Below are positions 9,509 through 17,928 of a stretch of DNA of 64,000 nucleotides, one piece after another. The translations under genes were made by a program, and so were the position numbers. Numbering within the stretch: position 1 is the stretch's first letter; the number at the start of each line of letters is the position of its first letter. Under the pieces are notes generated by a model, which saw nothing but the letters and a program-made list of their open reading frames with translations, searched no databases and had not been told where the DNA came from. This stretch comes from Paraburkholderia ginsengisoli NBRC 100965 (GTDB lineage: Bacteria > Pseudomonadota > Gammaproteobacteria > Burkholderiales > Burkholderiaceae): NCBI RefSeq assembly GCF_000739735.1, contig NZ_BBJF01000006.1, forward strand, positions 496,001 to 560,000, in the 5' to 3' direction.

Positions 9509-10543
9509 ATGCAACATACCGTGATTGGTTTATTCGACACCTACATGCAAGCGGAAAGCGCCCGCGACACGCTTGTACAGACCGGTTTCGCGCGCGAAAC
9601 GATCGAGTTGCAGGCGAGTCCGGAGCCATCCGTCGGCTCGGCCACTGACGAAGTCGCCGGCGCGGGCGTGCTGGCCAATATCGAGCGCTTTCTGTCGAGC
9701 CTGTTCACCACTGGCTCGCGCGCGCCGGAAACCGCGCGCTACGCCGAAGCCGTGCGACGCGGCGCCGTGCTGGTGTGCGTCAACGCGGCGAGCGAATCGC
9801 ATGCGGAACTCGCGCGCGACATGTTGACGAGGCTGGGCGCGACCGACATCGGCGAACGTCTGCCGGACTGGGAAACGCAAACCGCTAGCGGACGCGAACA
9901 TTCGGTCCTCGACGAACTGGGCATCGGCGCCGTGACGCCGGGCACGCCGCACACGTCGAGCGCGACATCGCCGGGGGTCGTGCCGTCCGGGATGACGACG
10001 CCGGGCGCGGCCACGCGGCCGGTCACGACAGCCGATCCGCTGTACCCGGTGCCGCCGGCAAGCACCGACGCCGAGCCGTTCGTGCCGCCGCCGCTCAGCG
10101 AGCGGCCCACGGTCGATCCGGTGAACGAGCCGGTACGCGATCCTCTGGTCGGCGACGTGGGGCGCAGCGCCATCGCTGCCGGCTCGATGCCGGGCTCGGG
10201 CGCGGTGATGCAGCCGTCGGAAGTCGTCTCGGAAGCGGGGCAACCGACCGCGGGCCTGGGCGGCCAGATGCCGAATGAGTATCTCGAATACGAAGAAGAT
10301 TTTCGCTCGCACTACGACGAGCAATACGCGGCCGACGATGCGCGTTATGAAGACTACGTGCCGGCTTATCGATATGGCGCGGAAATCGGCAACGACTCGC
10401 GCTTTCGTGACCGTCCGTGGGACGACATCGAGCCGGAAGCGCGCCGTCATTGGGAAACCACATCGCCCGATAGCACGTGGGAGCGCTTCAAGCTCGCCGT
10501 CCGTCACGGGTGGGAACGGGTGACGGGGCATCACCACGTATAA
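9509..10543 (+). CDS. Conserved two-module protein with stress-17M-like N-terminus
   Basis: A 344-residue protein of unknown function. The ATG at 9509 follows GGGAG at a good distance. Residues 1-115 (HTVIGLFDTYMQAESARDTL...) resemble the general-stress 17M/YflT-type alpha-beta domain. A Pro/Thr/Val-rich linker follows (about 150-255). The C-terminal 80 residues are acidic and aromatic (YEDYVPAYRYGAEIG, WDDIEPEARRHWE, ERFKLAVRHGWERVTG), a module I recognise from other bacterial proteins of unknown function, sometimes next to stress genes. No signal peptide or membrane segment. Probably monocistronic, with terminators on both sides. Confidence 0.75.
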   Translation: MQHTVIGLFDTYMQAESARDTLVQTGFARETIELQASPEPSVGSATDEVAGAGVLANIERFLSSLFTTGSRAPETARYAEAVRRGAVLVCVNAASESHAELARDMLTRLGATDIGERLPDWETQTASGREHSVLDELGIGAVTPGTPHTSSATSPGVVPSGMTTPGAATRPVTTADPLYPVPPASTDAEPFVPPPLSERPTVDPVNEPVRDPLVGDVGRSAIAAGSMPGSGAVMQPSEVVSEAGQPTAGLGGQMPNEYLEYEEDFRSHYDEQYAADDARYEDYVPAYRYGAEIGNDSRFRDRPWDDIEPEARRHWETTSPDSTWERFKLAVRHGWERVTGHHHV

Positions 10544-10550
10544 ACGGCGA

Positions 10551-10586
10551 GGGGCGGGCTGTCATATGGCGATGACAGCCCGCCCC
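10551..10586. terminator. Perfect 15-bp stem-loop, probable terminator
   Basis: Arms GGGGCGGGCTGTCAT and ATGACAGCCCGCCCC around a 6-base loop, eight bases after a stop codon. No long T-run follows on the plus strand. It sits between convergent genes, so it may act both ways or as a transcript 3' end. Confidence 0.6.
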
Positions 10587-10671
10587 CTCCTTGCAGCTTG
10601 CAGTGCCTTGCAGTGCTCATCCGCGGCCCTTCGCCAGCGGTTTCTTGACGATCTGGCTGATGAAGCGCAGG

Positions 10672-11226
10672 TCAGCCAGCGGTGTGCAGCTTGACCCACG
10701 CGACGTAGCGGTCGACGAAGGTTTGCAGGAATTTGCGCGTGCCGTCGTTCACGATCTCGCCTTTTTCGTTGATGACCGCAGGGTCGTGCTTGATGAACAC
10801 CTCGGGCTGGCCGAGCGTAGCGACATCGAGATACGCGAGCACATTGCGCAGATGCTGTTGCGCCAGAGCCGAGCCGGTTGCGCCGACTGACGTGCCGATC
10901 ACCGCGCCGGGCTTATTGCCCCACGAGTTCGTGCCCCAAGGACGCGAGCCCCAGTCGAGCGCGTTCTTCAGCACGCCGGGGATCGAGCGGTTGTATTCGG
11001 GGGTGACGAACAGCAGGCCGTCGGCGGCTTCGACACGCTGCTTCAGCTGCTTGCCGGCTTCCGGATAGTCGGCGTCGTAGTCCTGGCTGTAGAGCGGCAA
11101 CGAGCCGATGTCGATGAATTCGAAGGTGAAGTCGGAAGGCGCGAGTGAAGTCACGGCGTGCGCAAGCTGACGATTGAACGAGTCCCGGCGCAGGCTGCCG
11201 ACGACGACTGCAATGTGATGGGCCAT
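10672..11226 (-). CDS. NADPH-dependent FMN reductase family flavoprotein
   Basis: Flavodoxin-like fold quinone/FMN reductase of 184 residues (ChrR/ArsH-type NAD(P)H:FMN oxidoreductases). Start ATG at 11224-11226 is preceded by AGGAAG. The phosphate-binding loop GSLRRDSFNRQLA (about 9-21) and the conserved TPEYNRSIPGVLKNALDW (about 75-92) and GNKPGAVIGTSVGATGSA segments are intact. Cytoplasmic; probably two-electron reduction of quinones, FMN or metals. The frame extends upstream to 11322, but the extra residues do not look like the family. Confidence 0.9.
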   Translation of the reverse strand: MAHHIAVVVGSLRRDSFNRQLAHAVTSLAPSDFTFEFIDIGSLPLYSQDYDADYPEAGKQLKQRVEAADGLLFVTPEYNRSIPGVLKNALDWGSRPWGTNSWGNKPGAVIGTSVGATGSALAQQHLRNVLAYLDVATLGQPEVFIKHDPAVINEKGEIVNDGTRKFLQTFVDRYVAWVKLHTAG

Positions 11227-11717
11227 GGTTCGCTTCCTTGTGGTGGGCGCTTTATGCGCAGAAAGGTACGAACTGTCCATGATAGGCAATCGCCGGGGGA
11301 TTAGGGGCGACCGGGCAGGCAAATGCCGGCGTCCGGATGCGCTTCAACACGCGGCAGGGAGCGTGGTCGGTGGATAACCTCGCGGCCAGCAAAGTTATCC
11401 ACAGAAACGCTGAATAACCTTGTGGATAACTGGTATTTTTGCCTTGTCAATCAAGCATGCTTTCGGTCAGTGACGAATTGAGGCAAAAGCGTGCGGGAAA
11501 GGTTTGGTGCGGGCGCGTCAGACCGCTTTCGCGGTTAAGGCAATGCGCCTGAACAGACTGGCGGCAGGTTCGGGCTACCAGCGTGTGGCGGCCGTTGATC
11601 GCGCTGTTGTACCACTGCCGAAGTTCGCGTCAGTCAGTCGCACGAATTCCGGCCAGTGCGCGCGGATCGAGCGTTGCTTCACCCTTGGAGCAAATCGACT
11701 TTCTGGAGGAAACAGCC
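11227..11717. other. Intergenic region carrying DnaA-box cluster
   Basis: 490 bp with no convincing gene. Its notable content is three DnaA-box-like words between 11369 and 11430 (separate entry). The rest, up to the ribosome-binding site of the small gene at 11718, shows nothing I can name. Confidence 0.5.
11369..11430. other. DnaA-box cluster with inverted pair
   Basis: A near-consensus box GGTGGATAAC (11369-11378) followed by an exact inverted pair of consensus DnaA boxes: GTTATCCACA (11394-11403), 17 bp, TGTGGATAAC (11421-11430). TTATCCACA is the high-affinity DnaA box. The site lies about 9 kb from rep and 5 kb from the first parS. DnaA binding is inferred from the consensus. The same geometry recurs at 49469-49505 and 49652-49688. 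Confidence 0.7.
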
Positions 11718-11924
11718 ATGAGTCTGAATTACGCAGGCAAATCCCATGACGAAGCAGTCGCGGCTCGCAAGCATGAAAAGCAGCGAGCGCAGGAGCAAGC
11801 TGGCGGCGAAATGGCCGTTGACGGTACGGAAGCGGACAAGGTACATAGCTGCGGTGAGCTATCCGAGCGCGGCAAGGAGGTGTGGCGCAAGGGGAGCGGG
11901 ATGGATGGCGGAGGGAAGAGTTAG
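11718..11924 (+). CDS. Small hydrophilic hypothetical protein
   Basis: 68 residues, preceded by a strong Shine-Dalgarno (GGAGGAAACAGCC before ATG). The sequence (MSLNYAGKSHDEAVAARKHE...) is rich in Lys, Glu and Gly, without signal peptide or membrane segment, and ends GSGMDGGGKS, suggesting a disordered protein. No family recognised and no operon partner. The ribosome-binding site is the main support that it is real. Confidence 0.55.
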   Translation: MSLNYAGKSHDEAVAARKHEKQRAQEQAGGEMAVDGTEADKVHSCGELSERGKEVWRKGSGMDGGGKS

Positions 11925-12077
11925 CCGCCTTCGCGGTGCGATTTTGGCAGGGGGCCTGCGCACATTGGGCGTTGAGCCGCGGCAGGTCTTTCGATGTTCG
12001 AACCGGAAGCCCATGAAGGTCGCGCAACGGGTTCGCCGACTCCCAGCTTTTATGACTGCGTGAAATTCCGCTGAATA

Positions 12078-12109
12078 CAAAAAGGGCGCCGAATTCGGCG
12101 CCCTTTTTG
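12078..12109. terminator. Perfect palindromic bidirectional terminator
   Basis: A 32-bp perfect palindrome whose arm reads CAAAAAGGGCGCCGAA, with A- and T-runs on both sides, so it works as an intrinsic terminator either way. It lies between the rightward gene ending at 11924 and the leftward small gene ending at 12175. Confidence 0.85.
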
Positions 12110-12174
12110 TTGTTTTCGAAACCGCTCTTCGACGAATCTGCTCCGGACAACGTGCCGGCGCGCGGGTCAGCCGA

Positions 12175-12306
12175 TCAGTTGCCGAAAAACACGTTGCAGT
12201 ACGAAGCCGGGCCGTTGCACGGTGCCGAAGCGGCAGCATGGGCTGCGCCGGAAGCGGCGGCAAACAGGGCGACGGAAGCGATCAAGGCGGACAGAATGCG
12301 TTTCAT
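12175..12306 (-). CDS. Very small secreted peptide precursor
   Basis: 43 codons starting at ATG 12304-12306, preceded by AGGAG at good spacing. Residues 1-24 (MKRILSALIASVALFAAASG, then AAHA) form a textbook Sec signal peptide with an AHA cleavage site. The mature part is only about 19 residues (AASAPCNGPASYCNVFFGN), with two cysteines seven apart that could form a disulfide. A perfect terminator follows 65 bp downstream, so it is probably monocistronic. Function unknown; a family of tiny exported proteins is possible. Confidence 0.65.
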   Translation of the reverse strand: MKRILSALIASVALFAAASGAAHAAASAPCNGPASYCNVFFGN

Positions 12307-12697
12307 GGTGCTACTCCTCTTCGGCGTTTGGTTCGCGATCGGGTGCGATCGATGGGCTGAAGAATAACGAGTGAGTAGCCGGCTACAAATACCGAAGACA
12401 AGAAGACATTTTTTCAATAAATGAAATAATTCGATCCCCTGTTCAAAACTGAGTAAGCGCCGGGCGCCAAGTCCGTTCGTGGCTTAGGCGCATCGACGGA
12501 ACACCGTCGAAAATGGCGTCGATTTCAATTTGCGCAATAATGTTTTTCTGTAGCGATGGCCTAGGGTTGCCCTTGGCTGGCGGTGTTCGTTCTTCGCCGG
12601 TGCTCGTCGCGAAACGAAAGAAGAGAAGAGCGCGCACATGACGTTTCATCGATCGCCATCGACGCCGCGCCGCGCAAATGCACCCGCCGCCCGCGGA
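12307..12697. other. Intergenic region, nothing recognised
   Basis: 390 bp between two leftward genes. 12380-12435 is A+T-rich and probably includes the promoter of the small secreted peptide. Short frames on both strands lack ribosome-binding sites. No repeats or hairpins stood out. Confidence 0.4.
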
Positions 12698-12988
12698 TCA
12701 ACGCTCGCCAGGCGGCGTGTCCCGATAGCGTTCAAAAAACCGCGCGTGCGACGCTTCATCGAGTGCGCCGGCGTGCGCGTCGGTCCGCGCCGGATGTTTC
12801 GCGAGCTGCGCGCGCGCGCGAATGGGCCGATGCTGGAAATTGCCTCCGCAATTCGGACAGACATTGCGCAGCCGACTGAGCGCGCAGACTTCGCAGAAGG
12901 TGCATTCGTACGTGCAGATCATCGCGTCAGGCGCGTTCGGCGGCAGTGACTTGCCGCATGCTTCGCAAGTCGGTCTCAGTTCCAGCAT
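12698..12988 (-). CDS. DUF1272 zinc-ribbon protein
   Basis: 96 residues matching the DUF1272 pattern: MLELRPTCEACGKSLPPNAP, DAMICTYECTFCEVCA, then CPNCGG near residue 47. The four CxxC-type pairs suggest one or two structural zinc sites in residues 8-50. The C-terminal half is Arg/His/Ala-rich and beyond the conserved domain. Cytoplasmic; role unknown. The next upstream gene on the same strand, the GntP permease, ends 136 bp away, so no operon is evident. Confidence 0.85.
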   Translation of the reverse strand: MLELRPTCEACGKSLPPNAPDAMICTYECTFCEVCALSRLRNVCPNCGGNFQHRPIRARAQLAKHPARTDAHAGALDEASHARFFERYRDTPPGER

Positions 12989-13123
12989 GGCATCGGCTCC
13001 GCTTTCAAAGGACGCGAGGCGCAGGGCGCGCCTCGCTTGCCGGCAAGTGTAAGCGAGCGAAGCGATCAGAAAAGAAAGCCCGGCGTTAAATCCGGCGAAT
13101 GTTCGCGCGCCGCGCTCCGGATA

Positions 13124-14500
13124 TCACGTCAACGCGGTCCACAACACGAGCGTCAGCGCAAGGCCGACGACCGAGACGATCGTCTGCAACACCGACCAGA
13201 CCAGTACCGTCTGTTTCAACTGCAGCCCGAAATATTCGCGCACCATCCAGAAGCCGGCATCGTTCACGTGGCAGAAGAACACCGAACCCGCGCCGATCGC
13301 CAGCGCCATCAGCGAATTGTGCGTCGCGCTCAAGCCGGCGACGACCGGCGCGACGATACCCGCAGTCGTGGTGGTCGCGACAGTCGCCGACCCGGTGGCC
13401 TGGCGCAGCGCGACGGCAATCAGCCAGGCCAGCAGAATCAGCGGCATGTGCGCGCCGACCGCGATCTTGCCGATCGTCGTGCTGATGCCCGCCACCACGA
13501 GCGCCTGCTTCAGCCCGCCGCCGGCGCCGATGGTCAGCAGCAGCGCGGCGATCGGCGGCAAACTTTTGCGCAGAATGCCGCCGACGCGCTCGCGCGCCAT
13601 GCCACGCGACCAACCGAGCGCCACCACAGCGAACAACACGGTGAGGCCGAGCGCGATCAGCGGCTCACCCAGGAAATTCAGCGTGTTGAAGAGGAACGTC
13701 TCGGGCTGAAGCAGCAGCTTTGCAATTGTGCGACCCAGCATCAGCACGACGGGCAACAGAATCGTGATGAGCGAGATCGCGAAGCCCGGCGGCTCGGCCG
13801 CGTTTTGCTGCGCGCTGAAGAGCTTGCCCATTTCCTCGGGCTCGGCCACATGCATCCGCTTGGACAGAAAGATGCCGTAGAGCGGGCCCGCGAGAATCAC
13901 CGCAGGAATCGCGACGATCAAGCCGAGGCCCAGCGTCAAACCGAGATCGGCATGCAGTGCGCTCACCGCGATCAGCGGACCCGGATGCGGCGGCAACAGC
14001 GCGTGCAGCGTGGTCATGCCGGCCAATGCGGGAATCGCGATGCGCAGGATCGGCTGCTGCGAACGGCGCGCCATCACGAAGATGATCGGCACCATCATCA
14101 CGAGGCCGACTTCGAAGAAAAGCGGCAGGCCGATGATCAGTGCGACGACGGCCATCATCCACGGCAGCGTGCGTGGCGTCGAGTGTTTGAGAATGGTCGA
14201 CACGAGCCGGTCAGCGGCGCCCGACTCCGCCATCAGCGCACCGAGCATCGCACCCAGCGCGATGATGATGCCGACGTCGCCGAGCAACGCCCCCGCGCCT
14301 TTGCTGAATGCGCTCGCGACCGCTTCGAGCGGCAAGCCGGCGGCAAAGCCCGCCGCGAACGTGCCGACGAGAATCGACAGAAACGGCGCGAGCTTCAGCA
14401 CGCTGATAAAAACGATGATGAGCGCGAGTCCAAGCGCACACGACAGAATGAGTCGCGTGTCGTGGGATGCCCACGGAGTGAGTGTTGTCGTCAGATGCAC
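13124..14500 (-). CDS. GntP-family gluconate/sugar-acid permease
   Basis: Inner-membrane H+-symporter of 458 residues with 12-14 hydrophobic segments, matching the GntP family in length and in segments such as ALLPPHPGPLIAVSALHADL and RQATGSATVATTTTAG. Substrate is gluconate or a related aldonate or hydroxy acid; the exact one cannot be read from the sequence. No gluconate kinase, dehydratase or GntR regulator adjoins it. Start ATG at 14498-14500. Confidence 0.93.
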   Translation of the reverse strand: MHLTTTLTPWASHDTRLILSCALGLALIIVFISVLKLAPFLSILVGTFAAGFAAGLPLEAVASAFSKGAGALLGDVGIIIALGAMLGALMAESGAADRLVSTILKHSTPRTLPWMMAVVALIIGLPLFFEVGLVMMVPIIFVMARRSQQPILRIAIPALAGMTTLHALLPPHPGPLIAVSALHADLGLTLGLGLIVAIPAVILAGPLYGIFLSKRMHVAEPEEMGKLFSAQQNAAEPPGFAISLITILLPVVLMLGRTIAKLLLQPETFLFNTLNFLGEPLIALGLTVLFAVVALGWSRGMARERVGGILRKSLPPIAALLLTIGAGGGLKQALVVAGISTTIGKIAVGAHMPLILLAWLIAVALRQATGSATVATTTTAGIVAPVVAGLSATHNSLMALAIGAGSVFFCHVNDAGFWMVREYFGLQLKQTVLVWSVLQTIVSVVGLALTLVLWTALT

Positions 14501-14714
14501 GATGTCCCTTTAGTCAATTGATGCAGCCGCGCTTTTCCGCGGGTGACAAATTGTAGCGGGCGCTGAGGACTCGATGCAGCGACGCGAGCGGGCCGCGGTC
14601 GCACAAGGGCTCCGCTCGCGCGCGTGATTTGCTTATGCGAATTAATCGGTTCGTCCAGGCTTGCAGACGAATTATCGTCGGAGCCAATCGGCACGTTTTG
14701 CGGCCGTCTTTTTA

Positions 14715-15710
14715 ATGAGCATTGCCATGTCCCGTCATCCGCACCTCACGCGCCGCGCGTTTCTTGCCGGCGTGGGCGCTTCGTTGGCCGCAGCCACGTT
14801 GCCCGTTGTCTCCACGTCCGCTTTCGCCGCCGATGCACAAGCGAAGGAATTTCGCATCGGCTATCAGAAAGCCGCCAACACGCTGGTGTTATTGAAGGCG
14901 CACGGCGCGCTCGAAAAGCGGCTCGCGCCGCACGGCATCACCGTCAAGTGGACAGAATTTCCGGCCGGGCCGCAACTGCTCGAAGGGCTGAATGTCGGCG
15001 CAATCGATTTCGGGTATGTCGGCGAGGCGCCGCCCGTGTTCGCCCAGGCCGCGGGGGCGAACTTCGTCTATACCGCTTATGAAATTCCGACACCGCACGC
15101 CGAAGGCATCCTCGTTCATCGGGATGCGCCGATCAAAACATTGGCCGATTTAAAAGGCAAAAAATTTGCGCTTAACAAAGGCTCGGACGTGCACTGGTTT
15201 CTCGTCGCCGCGTTGCAGAAGAACGGCGTGAAGTACAGCGAGATTCAGCCCGTCTACCTGCCGCCTGCCGACGCACGCGCAGCCTTCGAACGCGGCGCCA
15301 TCGACGCATGGGCCATCTGGGATCCGTTCCTCGAAGCAGCGAAGCGGCAATCGAACGCGCGCTTACTCGCGGATGCCGACGGCATCGTAAGCCACCATCA
15401 GTTCTTCCTGAGTGCGCGGCCGTTCGCGCAGCAAAACAGCGAGGTGCTCGCCATCATGATGGACGAGGTCGGCAAAGAAGGGGAGTGGGTGCGAGGGCAC
15501 TACGCGGAAGCCGCCGCGCAGCTCGCGCCGATTCAGGGACTCGACGCGGGCGTGATCGAAGCGGGCTTGCGGCACTACGCGCATGTCTACAAGCCCATCG
15601 ACGCAAACGTGCTTGCGGAGCAGCAGCGTATCGCGGATACGTTCAGCGAACTCCGCATCATTCCGACGAAGATCGTGACGAAGGATGCGGCGTTGCCGGG
15701 CAAAGCTTAG
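14715..15710 (+). CDS. Orphan aliphatic-sulfonate-type ABC substrate-binding protein
   Basis: SsuA/TauA-like periplasmic binding protein of about 331 residues. The N-terminus has a twin-Arg/Sec-like signal (RRAFLAGVGASLAAATLPVV, then AFA). Family motifs include EFRIGYQKAANTLVLLKAHG, LKGKKFALNKGSDVHW and AIDAWAIWDPFLEAA. Two ATGs are possible (14715 and 14727), neither with a strong ribosome-binding site. No permease or ATPase gene is adjacent, so it must borrow a transporter encoded elsewhere or have another role. The ligand (sulfonate, sulfate ester or taurine) is family inference. Confidence 0.88.
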   Translation: MSIAMSRHPHLTRRAFLAGVGASLAAATLPVVSTSAFAADAQAKEFRIGYQKAANTLVLLKAHGALEKRLAPHGITVKWTEFPAGPQLLEGLNVGAIDFGYVGEAPPVFAQAAGANFVYTAYEIPTPHAEGILVHRDAPIKTLADLKGKKFALNKGSDVHWFLVAALQKNGVKYSEIQPVYLPPADARAAFERGAIDAWAIWDPFLEAAKRQSNARLLADADGIVSHHQFFLSARPFAQQNSEVLAIMMDEVGKEGEWVRGHYAEAAAQLAPIQGLDAGVIEAGLRHYAHVYKPIDANVLAEQQRIADTFSELRIIPTKIVTKDAALPGKA

Positions 15711-15806
15711 CTCGGGAGGTTGGGCCTGGCGTGGCTGCTGTGCTGGAGCTTTCGTTTTGAAGCGAGGGCTTGTTGCTGGGTCGTGAGACTGGCTGGGTTC
15801 CGACGC

Positions 15807-16166
15807 TCATGTGAACAGCGCAGCAACGTTCTCCGGAGGGCGGCCGATCACGGCACGCCCGTTTCGCACGACGATCGGCCGCTGCAGAAGGATAGGGTGC
15901 GCGGCCAAGGCCTCGTATAGCTGAGCGTCCGTCAAGGTGATGTCGGCGAGTTGGAGTTCTTTGTACTCGGCTTCAGTGTCGCGGATCATCTCGCGGATCG
16001 GACAGCCGAGTTGAGCATTGAGTTGTTTGAGTTGCGAAACGGTGAGCGGGCGTTTCAGATACTCGATTATTTCCGTTGGTTCGTCGGTGCGGTTGTACGT
16101 GCTGCTGACTAGCTCGCATGTGGCGCGCGATTTGGAACAGCGGGGATTGTGGTAGATCGTGATCAT
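15807..16166 (-). CDS. arsC: ArsC-family glutaredoxin-coupled reductase
   Basis: 119-residue thioredoxin-fold ArsC protein. The active-site motif NPRCSKSRA holds the single catalytic cysteine (C10), and the anion-binding Arg residues lie in LKRPLT (about 60) and ILLQRPIVV (about 94), as in glutaredoxin-dependent arsenate reductases. No arsR, arsB or acr3 adjoins it, so arsenate reduction is a family inference and a YffB/Spx-like redox role is possible. Confidence 0.88.
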   Translation of the reverse strand: MITIYHNPRCSKSRATCELVSSTYNRTDEPTEIIEYLKRPLTVSQLKQLNAQLGCPIREMIRDTEAEYKELQLADITLTDAQLYEALAAHPILLQRPIVVRNGRAVIGRPPENVAALFT

Positions 16167-16399
16167 GAGGGCGGCGGAACGCGTGGTTGTTGCGGGGATG
16201 GCGGTGGGGAATTTTAGCGGGTTGGGAGGGAGGTGGAGCAGGGGTTTGCGTGCGCGGGTTGGCTGCGGGTTTGAGAGCGGTAGATTGTTCGCGATCCGCG
16301 CGCGAAGAGCAGTGCTAAATCTTTTGTTTGAGCTGGTCCGTTTTTCTGACTTGTACTTTGGGAATAGGGATACTCACTGCGGCGTGCGAGGCGTTCGCT

Positions 16400-16439
16400 G
16401 CAGTAGGGCAGTAGGGCAGTAGGGCAGTAGGGCAGTAGG
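16400..16439. repeat. Five-copy 8-bp tandem repeat
   Basis: Unit GCAGTAGG repeated five times without mismatch, ending 8 bp before the first parS site. Its length is a multiple of 8, not 3, and it is not in a gene; it could vary in copy number by slippage. Confidence 0.85.
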
Positions 16440-16446
16440 CAATGAA

Positions 16447-16462
16447 GTTTATGCGCATAAAC
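16447..16462. other. parS site 1
   Basis: Perfect 16-bp palindrome GTTTATGCGCATAAAC. I recall this word as the ParB-binding parS of Burkholderia chromosome 2; it recurs with the same 14-bp core at three more places around parAB. Confidence 0.88.
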
Positions 16463-16872
16463 AGTGTTGGCTATAGTCACATGATTGACTGCGGAGCCTC
16501 TTGTATCGACTTTCTTAAGCACAAAGTGATGGCTGCCGGAGACGGTGGAAGCCAACCTCGGTCGACAGGCGCCATCGCGCTTGCAGCCATCGCATCTGCA
16601 GGGGAGAAATGAACTAGCGCTGCCTAACGGATCAAGCGGCACAAGCTGCGCACGAACCCACGAAAAATTAAGGCCGAGCGATCTTGAGCACCCAACTTCA
16701 TTTTCGACAGTCGCTTGCAAGCGTGAAGCCCCCTCCAGATTGAAATGACCGCCGCCTCATCGGAGGTCACGCCATTGCGACTCCCGCACATCCCCCAAGA
16801 CGTTCGGTGACCGGAGCAAGCCAACGGTACTCGACCGTCGGTTCCAGCCGATCGACCTTGTCTGCGCGACGA

Positions 16873-16888
16873 CTTTATGCGCATAAAG
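16873..16888. other. parS site 2
   Basis: CTTTATGCGCATAAAG, inside a 20-bp perfect palindrome (16871-16890). Same 14-bp core as site 1, with changed outer bases. Confidence 0.85.
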
Positions 16889-17147
16889 TCTCCCGCCACT
16901 TTCCATAAGCAAACAGTCGCTCACTACGAGCACCGAAGCGAACGTCGAGTCCGCTGACGAGATCTTGGAGACAGCTGGCACCGTATTCATTCGAAAGGAC
17001 GCCACGAACGCCAAATGCCAGATCCCGTCCCCGGAACTGAAGAGCGCATCTCTACTCGAGCCATCAATCGCTGCATTTCAACTGTCTCTATCCGATTCCA
17101 ATTAACCCAGCGGCTTGTCAAAACCGTGGCTACCCTCGACGCAGGCG

Positions 17148-17163
17148 CTTTATGCGCATAAAC
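17148..17163. other. parS site 3
   Basis: CTTTATGCGCATAAAC, 102 bp before the parA start codon. Core identical to the other copies; ParB bound here could also influence parA transcription. Confidence 0.85.
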
Positions 17164-17252
17164 CTACGCCGAACGGCTATTTCTTATTTTTGCTTTCACA
17201 AAATGATTGAAATGCGAATTCATCCAGGTAAAATCCATTTGCGTCTAAAAAG

Positions 17253-17259
17253 AGGAGGT
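17253..17259 (+). promoter_or_regulatory. Full-length Shine-Dalgarno that fixes the TTG start of parA
   Basis: AGGAGGT, an extended match to the 3' end of 16S rRNA, five bases before TTG 17265. It is what supports the non-ATG start. Confidence 0.75.
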
Positions 17260-17264
17260 GAAAT

Positions 17265-17927
17265 TTGGCAGCTGAAATCATCGCGGTAACACAGCAAAAA
17301 GGCGGGGTCGGGAAAAGCACAATCGCGATGCATCTCGGTGCCGCGTTTCACGAGAAAGGCAAACGCGTTCTCGTCGTAGACGCAGACGGTCAAAACACCC
17401 TGATCCACTGGGCCAGTGCCTCATCAGATGGCGACACCGGCATCCCCTTCCCGGTCATCAACCTCTCAGAAGCTGGCAGCCAGATCCATCGCGAGATCAA
17501 GAAGTTCGTGGCGGACTACGACATCATCGTGGTCGACTGCCCGCCATCCATCACCGAAAAAGTTTCTGGCGTCGTCCTGCTTGCAGCGAGCGTCGCCGTG
17601 ATCCCGACATCGTCATCGCCAGCCGACTATTGGTCGAGCATCGGATTGGTCAAATTAGTCCAGCAAGCCCAAGTGATGAACGAAGACCTGCGTGCCGTCT
17701 TTCTACTCAATAAAACCGAAGAGAAGCGGATGTTGACGCGCGAACTGAAGCGCGCGCTGGAAGAACTCGGCTTCCCTCTGCTCAAGACCCAGATCCCGAC
17801 GCGTGAAGCCTACAAGCAGGCCATGGCGCTAGGGCAGACGGTACTTCAGATGAACGACCGCGGCGCCAAGCTCGCCGCCCTCGAAGTACGGGCGTGCGCG
17901 AACGAGATCGCCGCCTTGCTCCCGTGA
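17265..17927 (+). CDS. parA: ParA partition ATPase
   Basis: Deviant Walker-type ATPase of 220 residues that drives segregation of the replicon with ParB and parS. The deviant Walker A motif KGGVGKST is at 12-19 with both lysines (K12, K17), Walker A-prime/B lies in DYDIIVVDCPPS, and the short form without an N-terminal HTH suggests the ParA-Ib/Soj-like class. Start is TTG at 17265 after a very strong Shine-Dalgarno. parB follows 25 bp downstream with parS site 4 in the gap, so the two are one operon. The short form probably does not bind an operator itself; ParB on parS may regulate instead. Confidence 0.95.
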   Translation: MAAEIIAVTQQKGGVGKSTIAMHLGAAFHEKGKRVLVVDADGQNTLIHWASASSDGDTGIPFPVINLSEAGSQIHREIKKFVADYDIIVVDCPPSITEKVSGVVLLAASVAVIPTSSSPADYWSSIGLVKLVQQAQVMNEDLRAVFLLNKTEEKRMLTRELKRALEELGFPLLKTQIPTREAYKQAMALGQTVLQMNDRGAKLAALEVRACANEIAALLP

Positions 17928-17928
17928 A

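Larger units (their letters stand above)
16167..17264. other. Centromere-like intergenic region left of parA
   Basis: About 1.1 kb without a convincing gene, lower in GC than its neighbours. It holds three of the four parS palindromes (16447, 16873, 17148) and a five-copy 8-bp tandem repeat (16400-16439). The A+T-rich stretch 17170-17235 just before the parA ribosome-binding site probably holds its promoter. Open frames here lack start signals and one is merely the tandem repeat translated. Confidence 0.65.

Noticed and set aside
7912..9648. 578-codon frame inside the hybrid kinase
   Set aside because: Arg-rich shifted frame over the ATPase and receiver domains; no domain of its own.
13037..14521. 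494-codon plus-strand frame over the GntP permease
   Set aside because: Translation is Arg/Gln/Asp/His-rich and repetitive, typical of antisense of a membrane protein; the minus frame has clear GntP motifs.
16214..16720. 168-codon minus-strand frame left of parA
   Set aside because: Contains the 8-bp tandem repeat translated (LLPYCPTA-type words) and two parS sites lie in or near it; no ribosome-binding site or family.
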